A stretch of 64,000 bases of DNA from DASQEH01 sp963765725. GTDB lineage: Bacteria > Actinomycetota > Actinomycetes > Propionibacteriales > Nocardioidaceae. The stretch spans positions 992,001 to 1,056,000 of the forward strand of contig CAVXXI010000001.1 of the NCBI GenBank assembly GCA_963765725.1, written 5' to 3'. A program made the position numbers and the translations under genes. Of this stretch, positions 15,985-24,422 are shown piece after piece (the stretch's first letter is position 1; the number at the start of each line of letters is the position of its first letter). The notes below the pieces were generated by a model, which saw nothing but the letters and a program-made list of their open reading frames with translations, made no database searches and was not told where the DNA came from.

Positions 15985-17161
15985 CTGTGAGGATCGCGTT
16001 TGCAGCCTGTTGGTGTTGGGCTGTGGGTTGGTGACCGCGGGTGTGACCCACCGATTGACTGGCCGTGTGCCTTTGAGACGACTTGTCCGCTCGTGGTCGC
16101 CGGCCCCGGCCCGGTTGGAGGAGCTGGCCTGATCAGGAGCTTGACCGCCTGGCGTTAGCCGCGCCTGGCGTGTCTCATCACAGTCCTGCCGAGCCTCCGT
16201 TCCGGACCGGAACCACGTCCCCGTCTGGAAGGAGAGAACGCATGAGCAGTCTGACCGATCTACGTGAGGTGGTCGATGTCGTGATCGGCGTCGACACCCA
16301 TGTGCATACCCACTCCGCGGCGGCGGTCGACGTCGCTACCGGCAGCGTGCTGGGCGAGATCACCGTGGACGCCACGGCCGAGGGCTACGGCGAGCTGCTG
16401 GCGTTCGCCGGCGACCACGCCACGTTGCGAGCCTGGGCGATCGAAGGGACAGCAGCTCATGGTGCGGGCCTGAGCCGCCATCTGTTGAACCTCGCTGAGA
16501 TTGTGGTCGAGCTGGACCGACCCAAGCGTGCTCCACGACGCAACGCCGCGAAGTCCGACCCGCTCGATGCGATCAGGGCGGCGCGTGAGGCGATGACCCG
16601 GACCCGGCTGGCAACGCCACGCAGCGGGGCGCAGCGTCAGTCGTTGTCGGTGCTGCTGGCAGCGCGCCGCTCTGCAGTCACCGCCGCCACCGAGGCGCAA
16701 CAGCAGGTGTTCAGCCTGGTCATCGCCGCGCCCGAACCCATCCGTGCCCGATTCCACGGCCAGAAGCTGCCCGCCATGCTCGCCACTGCCGCAGCGTTGC
16801 GCGTCCACCCCGGCTGGGACGTGGAGACGACCACCACTGTGCTGGCGTTGCGGTCCTTGGCGCGCCGCGCCGCTGGCTGACCAAAGAGGCAGCCCAGCAT
16901 CAGCAGGCGATCTTGGCCATCATTGCCCGTTGGCGCCCGACCTGCTCGAGCAGTTCGGCGTCGGTCCCATCGTCGCCGCCACCGTGCTGTGCGCCTGGTC
17001 CCACCCCGGACGGATCCACTCCGAGGCCGCATTCGCGATGCTCGCCGGCGTCGCCCCCCCCCGGCCAACAGCGGCCAGCGGACCAACCGCTACGACTCAC
17101 CGCTACGGTGACCGACAACTCAACCGGGCACGCACACCATCGTGCAATCGCGGACGCACCA
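15985..17161 (+). mobile_element. Decayed IS110-family insertion element
   Basis: About 1.18 kb separating two halves of one diguanylate cyclase gene. The left boundary is placed at 15985, where the GGDEF frame stops resembling its family, and the right boundary at about 17161, where the Asp-Arg repeat region resumes; both are uncertain by a few bases. The element has a 257-base non-coding left part, then a frameshifted transposase truncated at its C-terminal end. No terminal inverted repeats or target duplication are seen, as usual in IS110. The right end appears to be lost. Confidence 0.8.
16242..17160 (+). pseudogene. IS110-family transposase, three frameshifts and truncated
   Basis: ATG 16242 has GGAAGGAG upstream. 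Frame one gives the DEDD (RuvC-like) domain: VVDVVIGVDTHVHTHSAA with the first Asp, WAIEGTAAHG with the Glu, and AAKSDPLDAIRAAREA with a later Asp, ending at 16880. The frame then shifts near 16870 (RRWLTKEAAQHQQAILAIIA), again near 16930 (DLLEQFGVGPIVAATVLCAW, then AFAMLAGVAP), and again at the C-tract near 17053 (PANSGQRTNRY, with the Tnp_20 catalytic Ser). The last 80 or so residues are missing. All three shifts fit single-base losses in G/C-rich tracts. It is non-functional as sequenced. Confidence 0.85.
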
Positions 17162-17518
17162 CGACGCGGCACGATCGCGAGCCGATGAGAGCCGGTCGGT
17201 CGACGCGGCTTCGCGGTCATCGGCAGCGTGGCGTCGGTCGCCGGCGGCGCCGCGCCTGTCCCGCCAGGCACCCGCGCGATCGGAGACCGCCCCCTGGTCG
17301 ACGGACGGCGCGACCTCGTCGCGGGCATCGGCACGACGGTCCCGGGCGTCCGCACGCTCGTCTCGGGTCTCGGACGCCCGGTCGTACGCCGCTGAGATCT
17401 GGTCGCGGTCCTCCGCGGTCAGGTCGCGGTCACTGGCGTTCTGGTTCCGGTCGTCGGCTCGCGACCGGTGGCGCGGTTCGTCATCGCTGGGGGGAGGTTG
17501 CGAACTGTCGCCCGGCAT
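17161..17518 (-). pseudogene. N-terminal Asp-Arg repeat part of the split diguanylate cyclase gene
   Basis: From ATG 17518 the frame encodes MPGDSSQPPPSDDEPRHRS followed by a charged repeat region (RDLTAEDRDQISAAYDRASE, RDERADARDRRADARDE, AGDRRHAADDREAA) and STDRLSSARDRAAS. This is the typical N-terminal extension of actinobacterial GGDEF proteins, placed directly before the DDLTG motif found at 15984. At about 17161 the frame runs into the IS110 remnant and ends at 17120 with unrelated residues. It probably forms a coiled coil or intrinsically disordered linker. Confidence 0.78.
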
Positions 17519-17592
17519 CTGTTCATCGTAAAGGGCGTTGACCGGCCCTCGATCGGGCAGAGCGTGACAAAAGTACAGAAGCGATCTACGGT

Positions 17593-18183
17593 GTGATGCG
17601 TACAGTGAAAGAAGGGTTACTAAGGGTGACACGACTGCCAGGACGGGGACCCCGGCGCGCAGACCACTCGGGTGAACCCGAGCACGTTGCGCGATCCGAG
17701 GCCGCACGAGACCGCGACGTCATCGCCGACGAGCGGGACCGGATCGCCGACCATCGCGACGCCGTGGCCGATCTGCGCGACGGCGACACGACCGACCGGG
17801 AGCTCGAGATCGACTCGACGTTCGCGGCCGCACAGGAGCGTGACGCCCAGGCCGACGCGCGTGACTTCGTCGCAGACGAGCGTGACATGGCCGCCAACCT
17901 CGAGGCCTTCGTGCACGACGTCGACGACACGGCCGCGTTCAACGACCGCAACCTCGCGAAGCAGGACCGGATGCACTCCAAGGCGGATCGGATCGCGTCG
18001 GAGGAGGACCGGTACGTGCTCGCGGACATCCCTCCCGGTACGCGGGAGCAGGACAGTGCCATGGAAGAGCGCATCACCACGGCGGTGGAGCGGATCCAGG
18101 CAGCCAGCGGCCGGGATCAGGCCGCGCAGGCGCGTGACCGCGAGGCGGGCCGGAGACAGACATCGGCCCCCGAGGAGGACTGA
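17593..18183 (+). CDS. Highly charged Asp-Arg heptad-repeat protein, function unknown
   Basis: About 185-196 residues, depending on the start (GTG 17593, ATG 17596 or GTG 17626; none has a convincing site). The body is a run of seven-residue repeats of the type DRDxxAD/ERDRIAD/HRDAVAD (residues 38-70), then QERDAQADARDFVADERDMA and RMHSKADRIASEEDRYVLAD. No Cys, no membrane segment and no enzyme motif is present. The composition matches the N-terminal extension of the neighbouring diguanylate cyclase, which is transcribed divergently from about 75 bases away, suggesting duplication or a shared partner. Likely an extended coiled coil. Confidence 0.65.
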   Translation: MMRTVKEGLLRVTRLPGRGPRRADHSGEPEHVARSEAARDRDVIADERDRIADHRDAVADLRDGDTTDRELEIDSTFAAAQERDAQADARDFVADERDMAANLEAFVHDVDDTAAFNDRNLAKQDRMHSKADRIASEEDRYVLADIPPGTREQDSAMEERITTAVERIQAASGRDQAAQARDREAGRRQTSAPEED

Positions 18184-18186
18184 TCG

Positions 18187-18380
18187 CCGAGGTGTCACGT
18201 AGTTCCCTCCGAGGAGCCACGTAGTTCCCTCCGAGGAGTCACACAGTTCCCGCCGAGGTGCCAGCTACTTCCCGCGATGTCCCGCTCCGAGGAGCCACGT
18301 AGTTCCCGCCGAGGAGCCACGTAGTTCCCGCCGAGGAGTCGCGTAGCTCCCTCCCGGCAGTCAGGTGATCCCCACCGAGG
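18187..18380 (+). repeat. Tandem 22-bp repeat array (family 2, plus orientation)
   Basis: Eight 22-bp units with consensus CCGAGGAGCCACGTAGTTCC plus two bases: 18187, 18209, 18231, 18253, then a 12-base interruption, 18287, 18309, 18331 and 18353. Two units (18287 and 18309) are identical. The array starts four bases after the stop of the charged-repeat protein. Confidence 0.92.
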
Positions 18381-18414
18381 CGGTCCTGTTCGTCAAAGGA
18401 AGCACTGCTGTCCT

Positions 18415-18530
18415 CGCTCGGGAACGGACTGACCTCTCGTCGGGGATCTTGTGACTCCTCGAGGGGCATTATGTGGCCCCTCGGCGGAACTACGAGTCTT
18501 CTCGGCGGGGATTACCTGGCTCCTCGGGGG
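18415..18530 (-). repeat. Family 2 repeat array, inverted orientation
   Basis: About five units of 21-23 bp read on the minus strand (CCGAGGAGCCAGGTAATCCC and relatives), facing the plus-strand array across about 35 bases. The array is more diverged and reaches into the amidase: the last codons Pro-Arg-Gly-Ala-Arg and the TAA stop lie inside a unit. Together the two arrays fill the whole 18184-18511 gap between convergent genes. Confidence 0.85.
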
Positions 18531-19948
18531 CAACCGGGCTGGAAGCCCTGCCACGGAACGGCCCGCTCGAAGGCCGCCGCCGCGCGCAGGGTGAGGGCGT
18601 CCGCCCAGCGCGGGCCCATCACCTGCAGACCGACGGGCATGGCGTCTGCGCCGAACCCGGCGGGTACGGATGTCGCCGGCATGCCGGTCAGGTTCGCGGG
18701 CAGGCAGCTGGTACACCAGTCGTCGAAGAACGGGTCGACCGGCCGGCCCTCGATCTGGGCGGGGGTCTCCAAGCCGACCGCGAACGCCGTGAGCTGCATG
18801 GTCGGGGTGAGCAGCAGGTCGTGCCGCTCGAAGAACTCCGCCCATACCCGGGTGTAGCGCGCCTTCTCGTGCAACGCGTCGACGTACTGTCCCGCCGAGA
18901 TGTCGCGGCCTGCCTCGATGATCTCGGCGGTCCCGGATGACAGCAGGTCCTTTGCCGTCGCCAGCAGGCCTCCTTCGGACGAGAAGCCCTCCGCCAGCGC
19001 GAGAGTGTTCCACAGCTCCGTGGGATGCTGCGTGACCGGTGCCGCCTCGACGAGCTCGCAGCCGAGCTCCGCGAACACCTGCAGAGCTGACTCGAACACA
19101 GCCCGTACGTCGGAGTCGACCGGCAGCATCCCCAGGTCCGTCGACCAGGCGACACGGAGCCCCCTCAGGTCATCGGTCCGGCGGACGGCCTCGAGGTAGT
19201 CCACGGGGTCCGGGCCGGGAAAGGTCATGTCATCGGCTGCCGCCGGGCCGCAGATCACGGCCAGCATGAGGGCGGCGTCGCGTACCGACCGGCTGAGCGG
19301 TCCGTCCACCGACAGGGTCTTCCACCCCTTGAACCCCGGCTCCTTCGGGACGAGCCCGAACGTCGGCTTGTGGCCCACCACGCCGCAGAACGACGCCGGG
19401 ATGCGGATGGACCCGCCGCCGTCCGTACCGAGGGCGAGGGCCGTACACCCCGCGGACACCGACGCGCCCGCGCCCCCGCTCGAGCCGCCCGGTGTACGGC
19501 GGGTGTCCCAAGGGTTGCGGGTGAGGCCGAACGGGAGATTGTCGGTGTACCCCCGGTAGCAGAACTCGGGGTTGTTGGTCTTGCCGACGACGATCGCGCC
19601 CGCCGCCCGCAGCCGGGCGACGGGCACCGCGTTCTCGGGCGGCACGAAGTCGCGGAGCGCCAGCGACCCGTTCGTGGCCGGCGTGCCGGTCATCCAGATG
19701 TGGTCCTTGACCGAGACGGGTACGCCCAGCAGTGGCGGCAACGAGCCGCCGCCGCGGACCGCTTCGTCGGCGGCACGCGCCGCTGCCAGCGCCGGCTCGT
19801 CGAGCACCACCGTGAACGCGTTGAGGACCGGTTGCGTCTCGTGGATGCGATCGAGCGACTGCGCCACCACGCCGACGGCCGACACCCGCCCCGACGAGAT
19901 GTCGTCGGCGGTCTGCCAGGCGTCGACGGACGGGCTGCCGGTGCTCAC
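18512..19948 (-). CDS. Amidase (amidase signature family)
   Basis: 478 residues with the Ser-cisSer-Lys triad of the amidase signature family: K81 in GVPVSVKDH, cis-Ser S156 in PGGSSGGAGASVSAG, and nucleophile S180 in TDGGGSIRIPASFCG. The family hydrolyses amides, carbamates, allophanate or amino-acid amides; the specificity is not readable from the sequence. The ATG overlaps the stop of the NCS1 permease (19945-19948, ATGA), so it is translationally coupled as the last gene of a three-gene operon with the ureohydrolase. The C-terminal five codons lie in a family-2 repeat unit, so the tail may have been changed by the repeat. Confidence 0.9.
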   Translation of the reverse strand: MSTGSPSVDAWQTADDISSGRVSAVGVVAQSLDRIHETQPVLNAFTVVLDEPALAAARAADEAVRGGGSLPPLLGVPVSVKDHIWMTGTPATNGSLALRDFVPPENAVPVARLRAAGAIVVGKTNNPEFCYRGYTDNLPFGLTRNPWDTRRTPGGSSGGAGASVSAGCTALALGTDGGGSIRIPASFCGVVGHKPTFGLVPKEPGFKGWKTLSVDGPLSRSVRDAALMLAVICGPAAADDMTFPGPDPVDYLEAVRRTDDLRGLRVAWSTDLGMLPVDSDVRAVFESALQVFAELGCELVEAAPVTQHPTELWNTLALAEGFSSEGGLLATAKDLLSSGTAEIIEAGRDISAGQYVDALHEKARYTRVWAEFFERHDLLLTPTMQLTAFAVGLETPAQIEGRPVDPFFDDWCTSCLPANLTGMPATSVPAGFGADAMPVGLQVMGPRWADALTLRAAAAFERAVPWQGFQPGCPRGAR

Positions 19949-21408
19949 TTCGGCGATTCGGGCCGGGCATGTTGTCGCGCAGCCGCCTCCACCTCACGGG
20001 ACTCCTCGTCTGCGACACGGGTCTCGCGGCTGACGTCGATCGACTGGCCGAGCAGGAAGTACAAGATGCCTGCGACCGGGAGGCCGATGAACATCGAGAT
20101 GTCCCCGCCGTTGAGGTCCTTGGCCACGAAACCGGTGTACCGGCTCGTCGACAGGAACGGCAGCATGGCGGCGAACCCCACGAAGTAGGAGATGATGCCC
20201 CGCCAACCCCACCTGCCGTACATGCCGTTCGGGTTGAAGATCTCGCCGATCGCGTAGTGGCCGCGCCGCACGATGTAGTAGTCGACCAGGTTGACGGCCG
20301 TCCACGGGACGAAGAGATACAGCACCAGCAGCAGGAAGTCCTGGAAGTTGCTGAGGAAGTTCTCGCCGATGAGCAGCGCAGGGATGAGCGAGAGCACGGC
20401 GGTGAACGTGATCGTCGCGATCCGGATCGTGCTTGTCGGACGCACCTGCTTGAACGAGTCCATCGCGCTGATCAGCGTGAGCGAGCCGCCGTACATGTTC
20501 AGCGCGGTCACCGAGATCAGGCCCAGGGTGGAGAAGACGAGCGCGATGGAACCGAAGCCGCCGAAGAAGGTGTCTCCCGAGTCCTTGATCGAGGCGATGG
20601 TGTCGAAGTGGGCCCCCGCCCACGTTGCGAGGGCTGCCCCTAGGCACATCAACCAGATCGCGCCGAGCGCCGATCCCCAGTACGTCCAGAGGAACGTCTT
20701 GCGGATCGTGACGTCGGGCGGCAGGTACCGCGAGTAGTCGGAGACGTAGATCGCCCAGCTGATCTGGTAGCCGGCAACGGCGCCGAACTGGATCAGGAAC
20801 GGCGTCCACTTGAAGCCACCCAGGTCGAGGGAGCCGCTCGGGAAGCTCAGCGTGAAGATGGTGATGGTCAGCGCGCCGAAGATGATCAGGAAGCCGAAGG
20901 CAAGCCACCGCTCCACGCCATGGATGAGGTCGTAGCCGACCAGCGCGATGACGGCGGCCACCACCGTGGCGACCACGATCCAGAGCTTCGTGCTGCCGTG
21001 CACGGTGCTGTTCAGTGCCTGCCCGGCGAGGATCGTGTTGAAGATGTTGAAGCCCGCGTACTGCAGGTAGGCGAAGGCCCAGACGAGCAGTGCGCCGACG
21101 TAGCCGAACTGAGGCCGTGACTGGATCATCTGCGGCAGCCCCAGCTGGGGACCCTGGGCCGAGTGGAACGCCATGAAGAACGTGCCGATCAGAGCGCCCG
21201 CGATGATGGCGATGAGCGACCAGATCAGGTTGCCGCCGCCGAGGGTCGAGAAGGTTCCGACGGCGAGCGTGGCGATCTGGGCGTTGCTCATGAACCACAG
21301 GGGTCCCTGGCTCCACACCTTGCCGTGTCGCTCGTTGAGCGGCACGTAGTCGATCGACCGGACCTCGACACCCGCGATCCGCGATGGGTTGGACGTGTCA
21401 GTCGCCAT
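19945..21408 (-). CDS. NCS1 family permease (cytosine/purine/allantoin/hydantoin type)
   Basis: 487 residues with about 12 membrane helices and NCS1 landmarks: LWFMSNAQIATLAVGTF in helix 1, YVSDYSRYLPPDVTIRKTFLWTY in the central loop, and VPWTAVNLVDYYIVRRGHY near helix 10. NCS1 carriers import nucleobases or related ureides (allantoin, hydantoin) with H+ or Na+. The strong GAGGAGGAACC site before ATG 21408 lies inside the last codons of the ureohydrolase gene (11-base overlap). Its position between a ureohydrolase and an amidase suggests uptake of a guanidino- or ureido-type nitrogen source. Confidence 0.9.
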   Translation of the reverse strand: MATDTSNPSRIAGVEVRSIDYVPLNERHGKVWSQGPLWFMSNAQIATLAVGTFSTLGGGNLIWSLIAIIAGALIGTFFMAFHSAQGPQLGLPQMIQSRPQFGYVGALLVWAFAYLQYAGFNIFNTILAGQALNSTVHGSTKLWIVVATVVAAVIALVGYDLIHGVERWLAFGFLIIFGALTITIFTLSFPSGSLDLGGFKWTPFLIQFGAVAGYQISWAIYVSDYSRYLPPDVTIRKTFLWTYWGSALGAIWLMCLGAALATWAGAHFDTIASIKDSGDTFFGGFGSIALVFSTLGLISVTALNMYGGSLTLISAMDSFKQVRPTSTIRIATITFTAVLSLIPALLIGENFLSNFQDFLLLVLYLFVPWTAVNLVDYYIVRRGHYAIGEIFNPNGMYGRWGWRGIISYFVGFAAMLPFLSTSRYTGFVAKDLNGGDISMFIGLPVAGILYFLLGQSIDVSRETRVADEESREVEAAARQHARPESPK

Positions 21409-22390
21409 GGTTCCTCCTCGTCGATATGGACATCACCGACAGCAGCTCGAACGCGACATGCGACGCCGCGATGCCGGTGAGCTCCGCGTGGTCGTACGCC
21501 GGGGCCACCTCGACGATGTCAGCGCCCACGACGTGCAGATCCGCCAGCGCCCGCAGGAACGCGAGCAGCTCGCGGGACGTGAGCCCGCCGGCCTCGGGCG
21601 TTCCCGTACCCGGTGCGTGGGCAGGGTCGAGCACGTCGATGTCGACCGACACGTACACCGGTGCATCGCCCAGCCGTTCGCGCATGCGCTCCACGGCGGC
21701 GACCAGACCGCGCGACTCCACCTCGACGCAGTCCACGGTGGCGAAGCCCAGCCGCTCGCTGTCGGGCAGGTCCGCCGTGCCGTACAGCGGTCCGCGGATG
21801 CCGACGTGCATGGAGTGCTCAAGGTCGACGAGCCCCTCCTCCGAGGCGCGCCGGAAGGGTGTGCCGTGGGTGTACGGCTCGGAGAAGTACGTGTCCCACG
21901 TGTCGAGGTGCGCGTCGAAGTGCAGCACGGCGACGGGACCGTGCCGCTCGTTCACGGCCCGCAGGAGCGGCAGGGCGATGGTGTGGTCGCCGCCGATGCT
22001 GAGCAGCCGCACCCCGTCGGCGGTCACGGAGCGCGCTGCCTCGTGGATGGAGGTGATGGCGGAGGCGATGTCGAAGGGGTTGCAGGCGATGTCGCCGGCA
22101 TCGACGACCTGCTGTGCGCCGAACGGCTCCACCGCGAGGGCAGGGTTGTACGGGCGGAGCAGCCGCGACGCCTCGCGCACATGCGCCGGGCCGAAGCGTG
22201 CGCCGGGGCGGTAGCTCACCCCGCTGTCGAACGGGACGCCCATCACTGCCACGTCGGCCCGTGTCACCTCGTCGATGCGGGGCAGCCGGGCGAAGGTCGC
22301 GAAGCCGGCGAAACGAGGGACAGCGGTGGCGTCGACGGGACCGACGACGCCACCGCTGGTGACCCGGGGGAGGGAACTCTCGGTGGCGAT
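21398..22390 (-). CDS. Agmatinase/arginase-type ureohydrolase with apparent AUC start
   Basis: The core has the ureohydrolase metal motifs: IGGDHTIALPL, VLHFDAHLDTWD (Asp-His-Asp) and VSVDIDVLDPAHAPGTGTPE. The reaction is release of urea from a guanidino compound (agmatine, guanidinobutyrate, guanidinopropionate or similar). The first canonical start is GTG 22267, but conserved family sequence (GVVGPVDATAVPRFAGFATF and ARLPRIDEV) continues upstream in frame with no ATG, GTG or TTG back to the stop at 22426. GGAAGGGAGG at 22405-22396 is ideally placed for the ATC codon at 22390, so 22390 is given as the start (330 residues). First gene of the ureohydrolase-permease-amidase operon. Confidence 0.85.
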   Translation of the reverse strand: MATESSLPRVTSGGVVGPVDATAVPRFAGFATFARLPRIDEVTRADVAVMGVPFDSGVSYRPGARFGPAHVREASRLLRPYNPALAVEPFGAQQVVDAGDIACNPFDIASAITSIHEAARSVTADGVRLLSIGGDHTIALPLLRAVNERHGPVAVLHFDAHLDTWDTYFSEPYTHGTPFRRASEEGLVDLEHSMHVGIRGPLYGTADLPDSERLGFATVDCVEVESRGLVAAVERMRERLGDAPVYVSVDIDVLDPAHAPGTGTPEAGGLTSRELLAFLRALADLHVVGADIVEVAPAYDHAELTGIAASHVAFELLSVMSISTRRNHGD

Positions 22391-22420
22391 GAGCCCCTCC
22401 CTTCCACGACGGCTACCGGG

Positions 22421-22426
22421 ACGCTA
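22421..22426 (-). promoter_or_regulatory. Possible -10 box of the ureohydrolase operon
   Basis: TAGCGT on the minus strand at 22426-22421 lies about 15 bases before the GGAAGGGAGG ribosome binding site of the ureohydrolase gene. It is the only -10-like element in the 68-base gap to the phosphoesterase stop. Confidence 0.35.
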
Positions 22427-22458
22427 CACCCCGTCGCAGGCGGGCATCAATGCTCGCG

Positions 22459-24122
22459 TCAGCGGTTGCCGACACCTCCCACAGTCAGCACGTGCCGGAG
22501 GCTGTTGACGCGGGAGTCCCGGATGCCGACCGGCTGGAGGCCGAAGCTGCGCTCCATCGACGCGATGATCGACGTGGTGTCGTAGCTTCGGTGGTCGACG
22601 CCCGAGCGGTGCATCGTCGCAGCGACGAACAGCGCCGGGATGCGGGTACCGGGACCGAAGGCGTCGTACGGGCCGGGGGTGCGGCTGCCCGGGCCGGGCG
22701 GGGGCACGTGGTCCCACTGCCCGCCGAACTCGTCGTACGTGACGATCACCAGGGTGCTGCTCGCCTGCGGACCGTTCAGGACGGCCTTGATGAGCTCGAC
22801 CAGATGGCGGTCACCGTCGGTCGCGCTCGCGTAGCCGGGGTGCTCGTTCTCCGCGCCGTACGGCTTGACGAAGCTGACGGTCGGCAGGTGACCCGACCGG
22901 GCGGCCTTGAAGAAGCCTGCCTCGCCCTTCAGGTGGGTGCGGCCCGGCTGGCCCGGTGCGTAGGCGGCGTAGTAGTTGAACGGCTGGTGGTGGTACTGGA
23001 AGAGCGGGCCCGGGTGACCGGCGGCGGCGGCATGCCAGCCTCCGGAGTACCAGTTCCACGAGATCCCCTTGGCCGTCAGCCGGTCGCCGATGTTCGGGTA
23101 TTGCTTGTCGTCGATCAGCCCGATCTGGGGGTCACCCGCCTTGAAGGGAGGGTTCGACGGCTGCACGGTGTTGACCGCGAAGTCACCGCACGCGAGCTTG
23201 TAGTTCGCGACGCTGCCGCCGGGGCAGACCCGGGTGAGCTGTCCGTCCACGACGTCGGTGCGCGTCGGCGTGTACTGCGGGTAGGCCGTCGGCATGCCGT
23301 TGGCGTCGATGACCGAGTGCTCGGCGCCGAGCTTGCCGTGGGAGTTGTCGATCGGCGCGCGGCCGGCGATCAGCCACTGGTGGTTGAGGAACGACCCGCC
23401 GTGGGCGCCCTGGAAGAAGCGGTCGGCGATGACGTAGTGCGGTGCGCCAGCGGAGTGCAGGTAGCGGTAGACGGGCAGCCGCGAGGTGGCGTACGTGCCC
23501 ATCGTCAGCCCGACCGCGTCGGAGCCCGTCACGTAGCGGTTCTGCCTGCCGCCGTTGATCTGGTACTGCTCCTGGTAGAAGCGGTGGACGAGGTCGCGGG
23601 TGCAACCGCCTGGCCGCGCCCCTGGGCTGTTCTTCAGCACGCCGTTCTCGGCGAAGACACCCGGAGCCGGACACGTCTTGTCGCTGGGGGCGATGTAGTG
23701 GTCGATGGTGAACGGGTTGTTGGTGAATCTGCTGTCGGGGACGCCGTGGGCGACGTCGTGGCACGTCGACGCGAGCGGAGGGGAGGTGAGGTTGACGTCG
23801 TCCTGTGGCAGGCAACGGTACGGGGTACCGTCCTCGGCCACCTGGAGCGTGTGCCGCCTCGGTGCGTCGGCGAGGCCGTCGAGGTGGTCGCCCCCGACGT
23901 CGCCCCAGCGGCCGTACAGGTTGTCGAAGCTGTGGTTCTCCTGGTACAGCACGACCACGTGCTTGTAGTGCCCGAGGAACTCCGGCGCCTTGGCGGCGGC
24001 GGCGGCGGCTCGAGCCGCTGGTGGGCCGAGCTTCCGACGGCTGCCGAGCCGGCCGCCGGGGCGACCAGTGCGCCGGCGGCAAGCGCGGCGGCGACGGCGG
24101 CGAGTCCGGTGCGATAGTGCAT
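22459..24122 (-). CDS. Secreted phosphoesterase / phospholipase C-like protein, frame broken near 24005
   Basis: The mature enzyme frame (23958 down to 22459, 499 residues and some upstream) has the Phosphoesterase (PF04185) signatures: LYQENHSFDNLYGRWG with the metal-binding Glu-Asn-His and catalytic Asn/Ser region, GGSFLNHQWLIAGRAP, and VTYDEFGGQWDHVPPP. The signal peptide, MHYRTGLAAVAAALAAGALV then APAAGSAA, is encoded from ATG 24122 in a different frame. A single missing base in the GCC/CCG run near 24000-24020 would join SSAHQ to AAAAKAPEFLGHYKH. The enzyme would be exported and hydrolyse phosphate esters or phospholipids. As sequenced the export signal is uncoupled from the enzyme. Confidence 0.82.
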
Positions 24123-24203
24123 GTGTCCCCTTCGAGTTCAGATCCGGGCTAACACTCTCGCACCGCTGTCAAGAGCCTCCGGACGACCGCGCCGCGCAGG
24201 CAA

Positions 24204-24422
24204 TCAGCGCCAGGCAGGCTCCTCGGCGGCCTCGTAGTCGGCGAACGCCTTCTCCAGACCGACGAGCACCTCCGCGGAGGTCTCGAAGAGCGCCTTGGCC
24301 CGCTCGTCGTGCACCTTCAGCACGTCCTCCCGCAGATGCTCGGCGAGATCGGTCAGCCGAGACCGCATCTGCATGGTGTGGCGTCGTGGATCCTCCGGCG
24401 GCAGGGACTTCGGGTCGACCAT
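24204..24422 (-). CDS. Small conserved helical protein, function unknown
   Basis: 72 residues, mostly helical and acidic: MVDPKSLPPEDPRRHTMQMR, then LTDLAEHLREDVLKVHDERA and LVGLEKAFADYEAAEE. A strong GAGGAGGACACC site precedes the ATG at 24422, so the gene is very likely translated. No domain is recognised and no Cys or membrane segment is present. It is transcribed on its own between the phosphoesterase and the divergent sarcosine oxidase-like gene; the 167 bases between it and the latter show no clear motif. Confidence 0.75.
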   Translation of the reverse strand: MVDPKSLPPEDPRRHTMQMRSRLTDLAEHLREDVLKVHDERAKALFETSAEVLVGLEKAFADYEAAEEPAWR

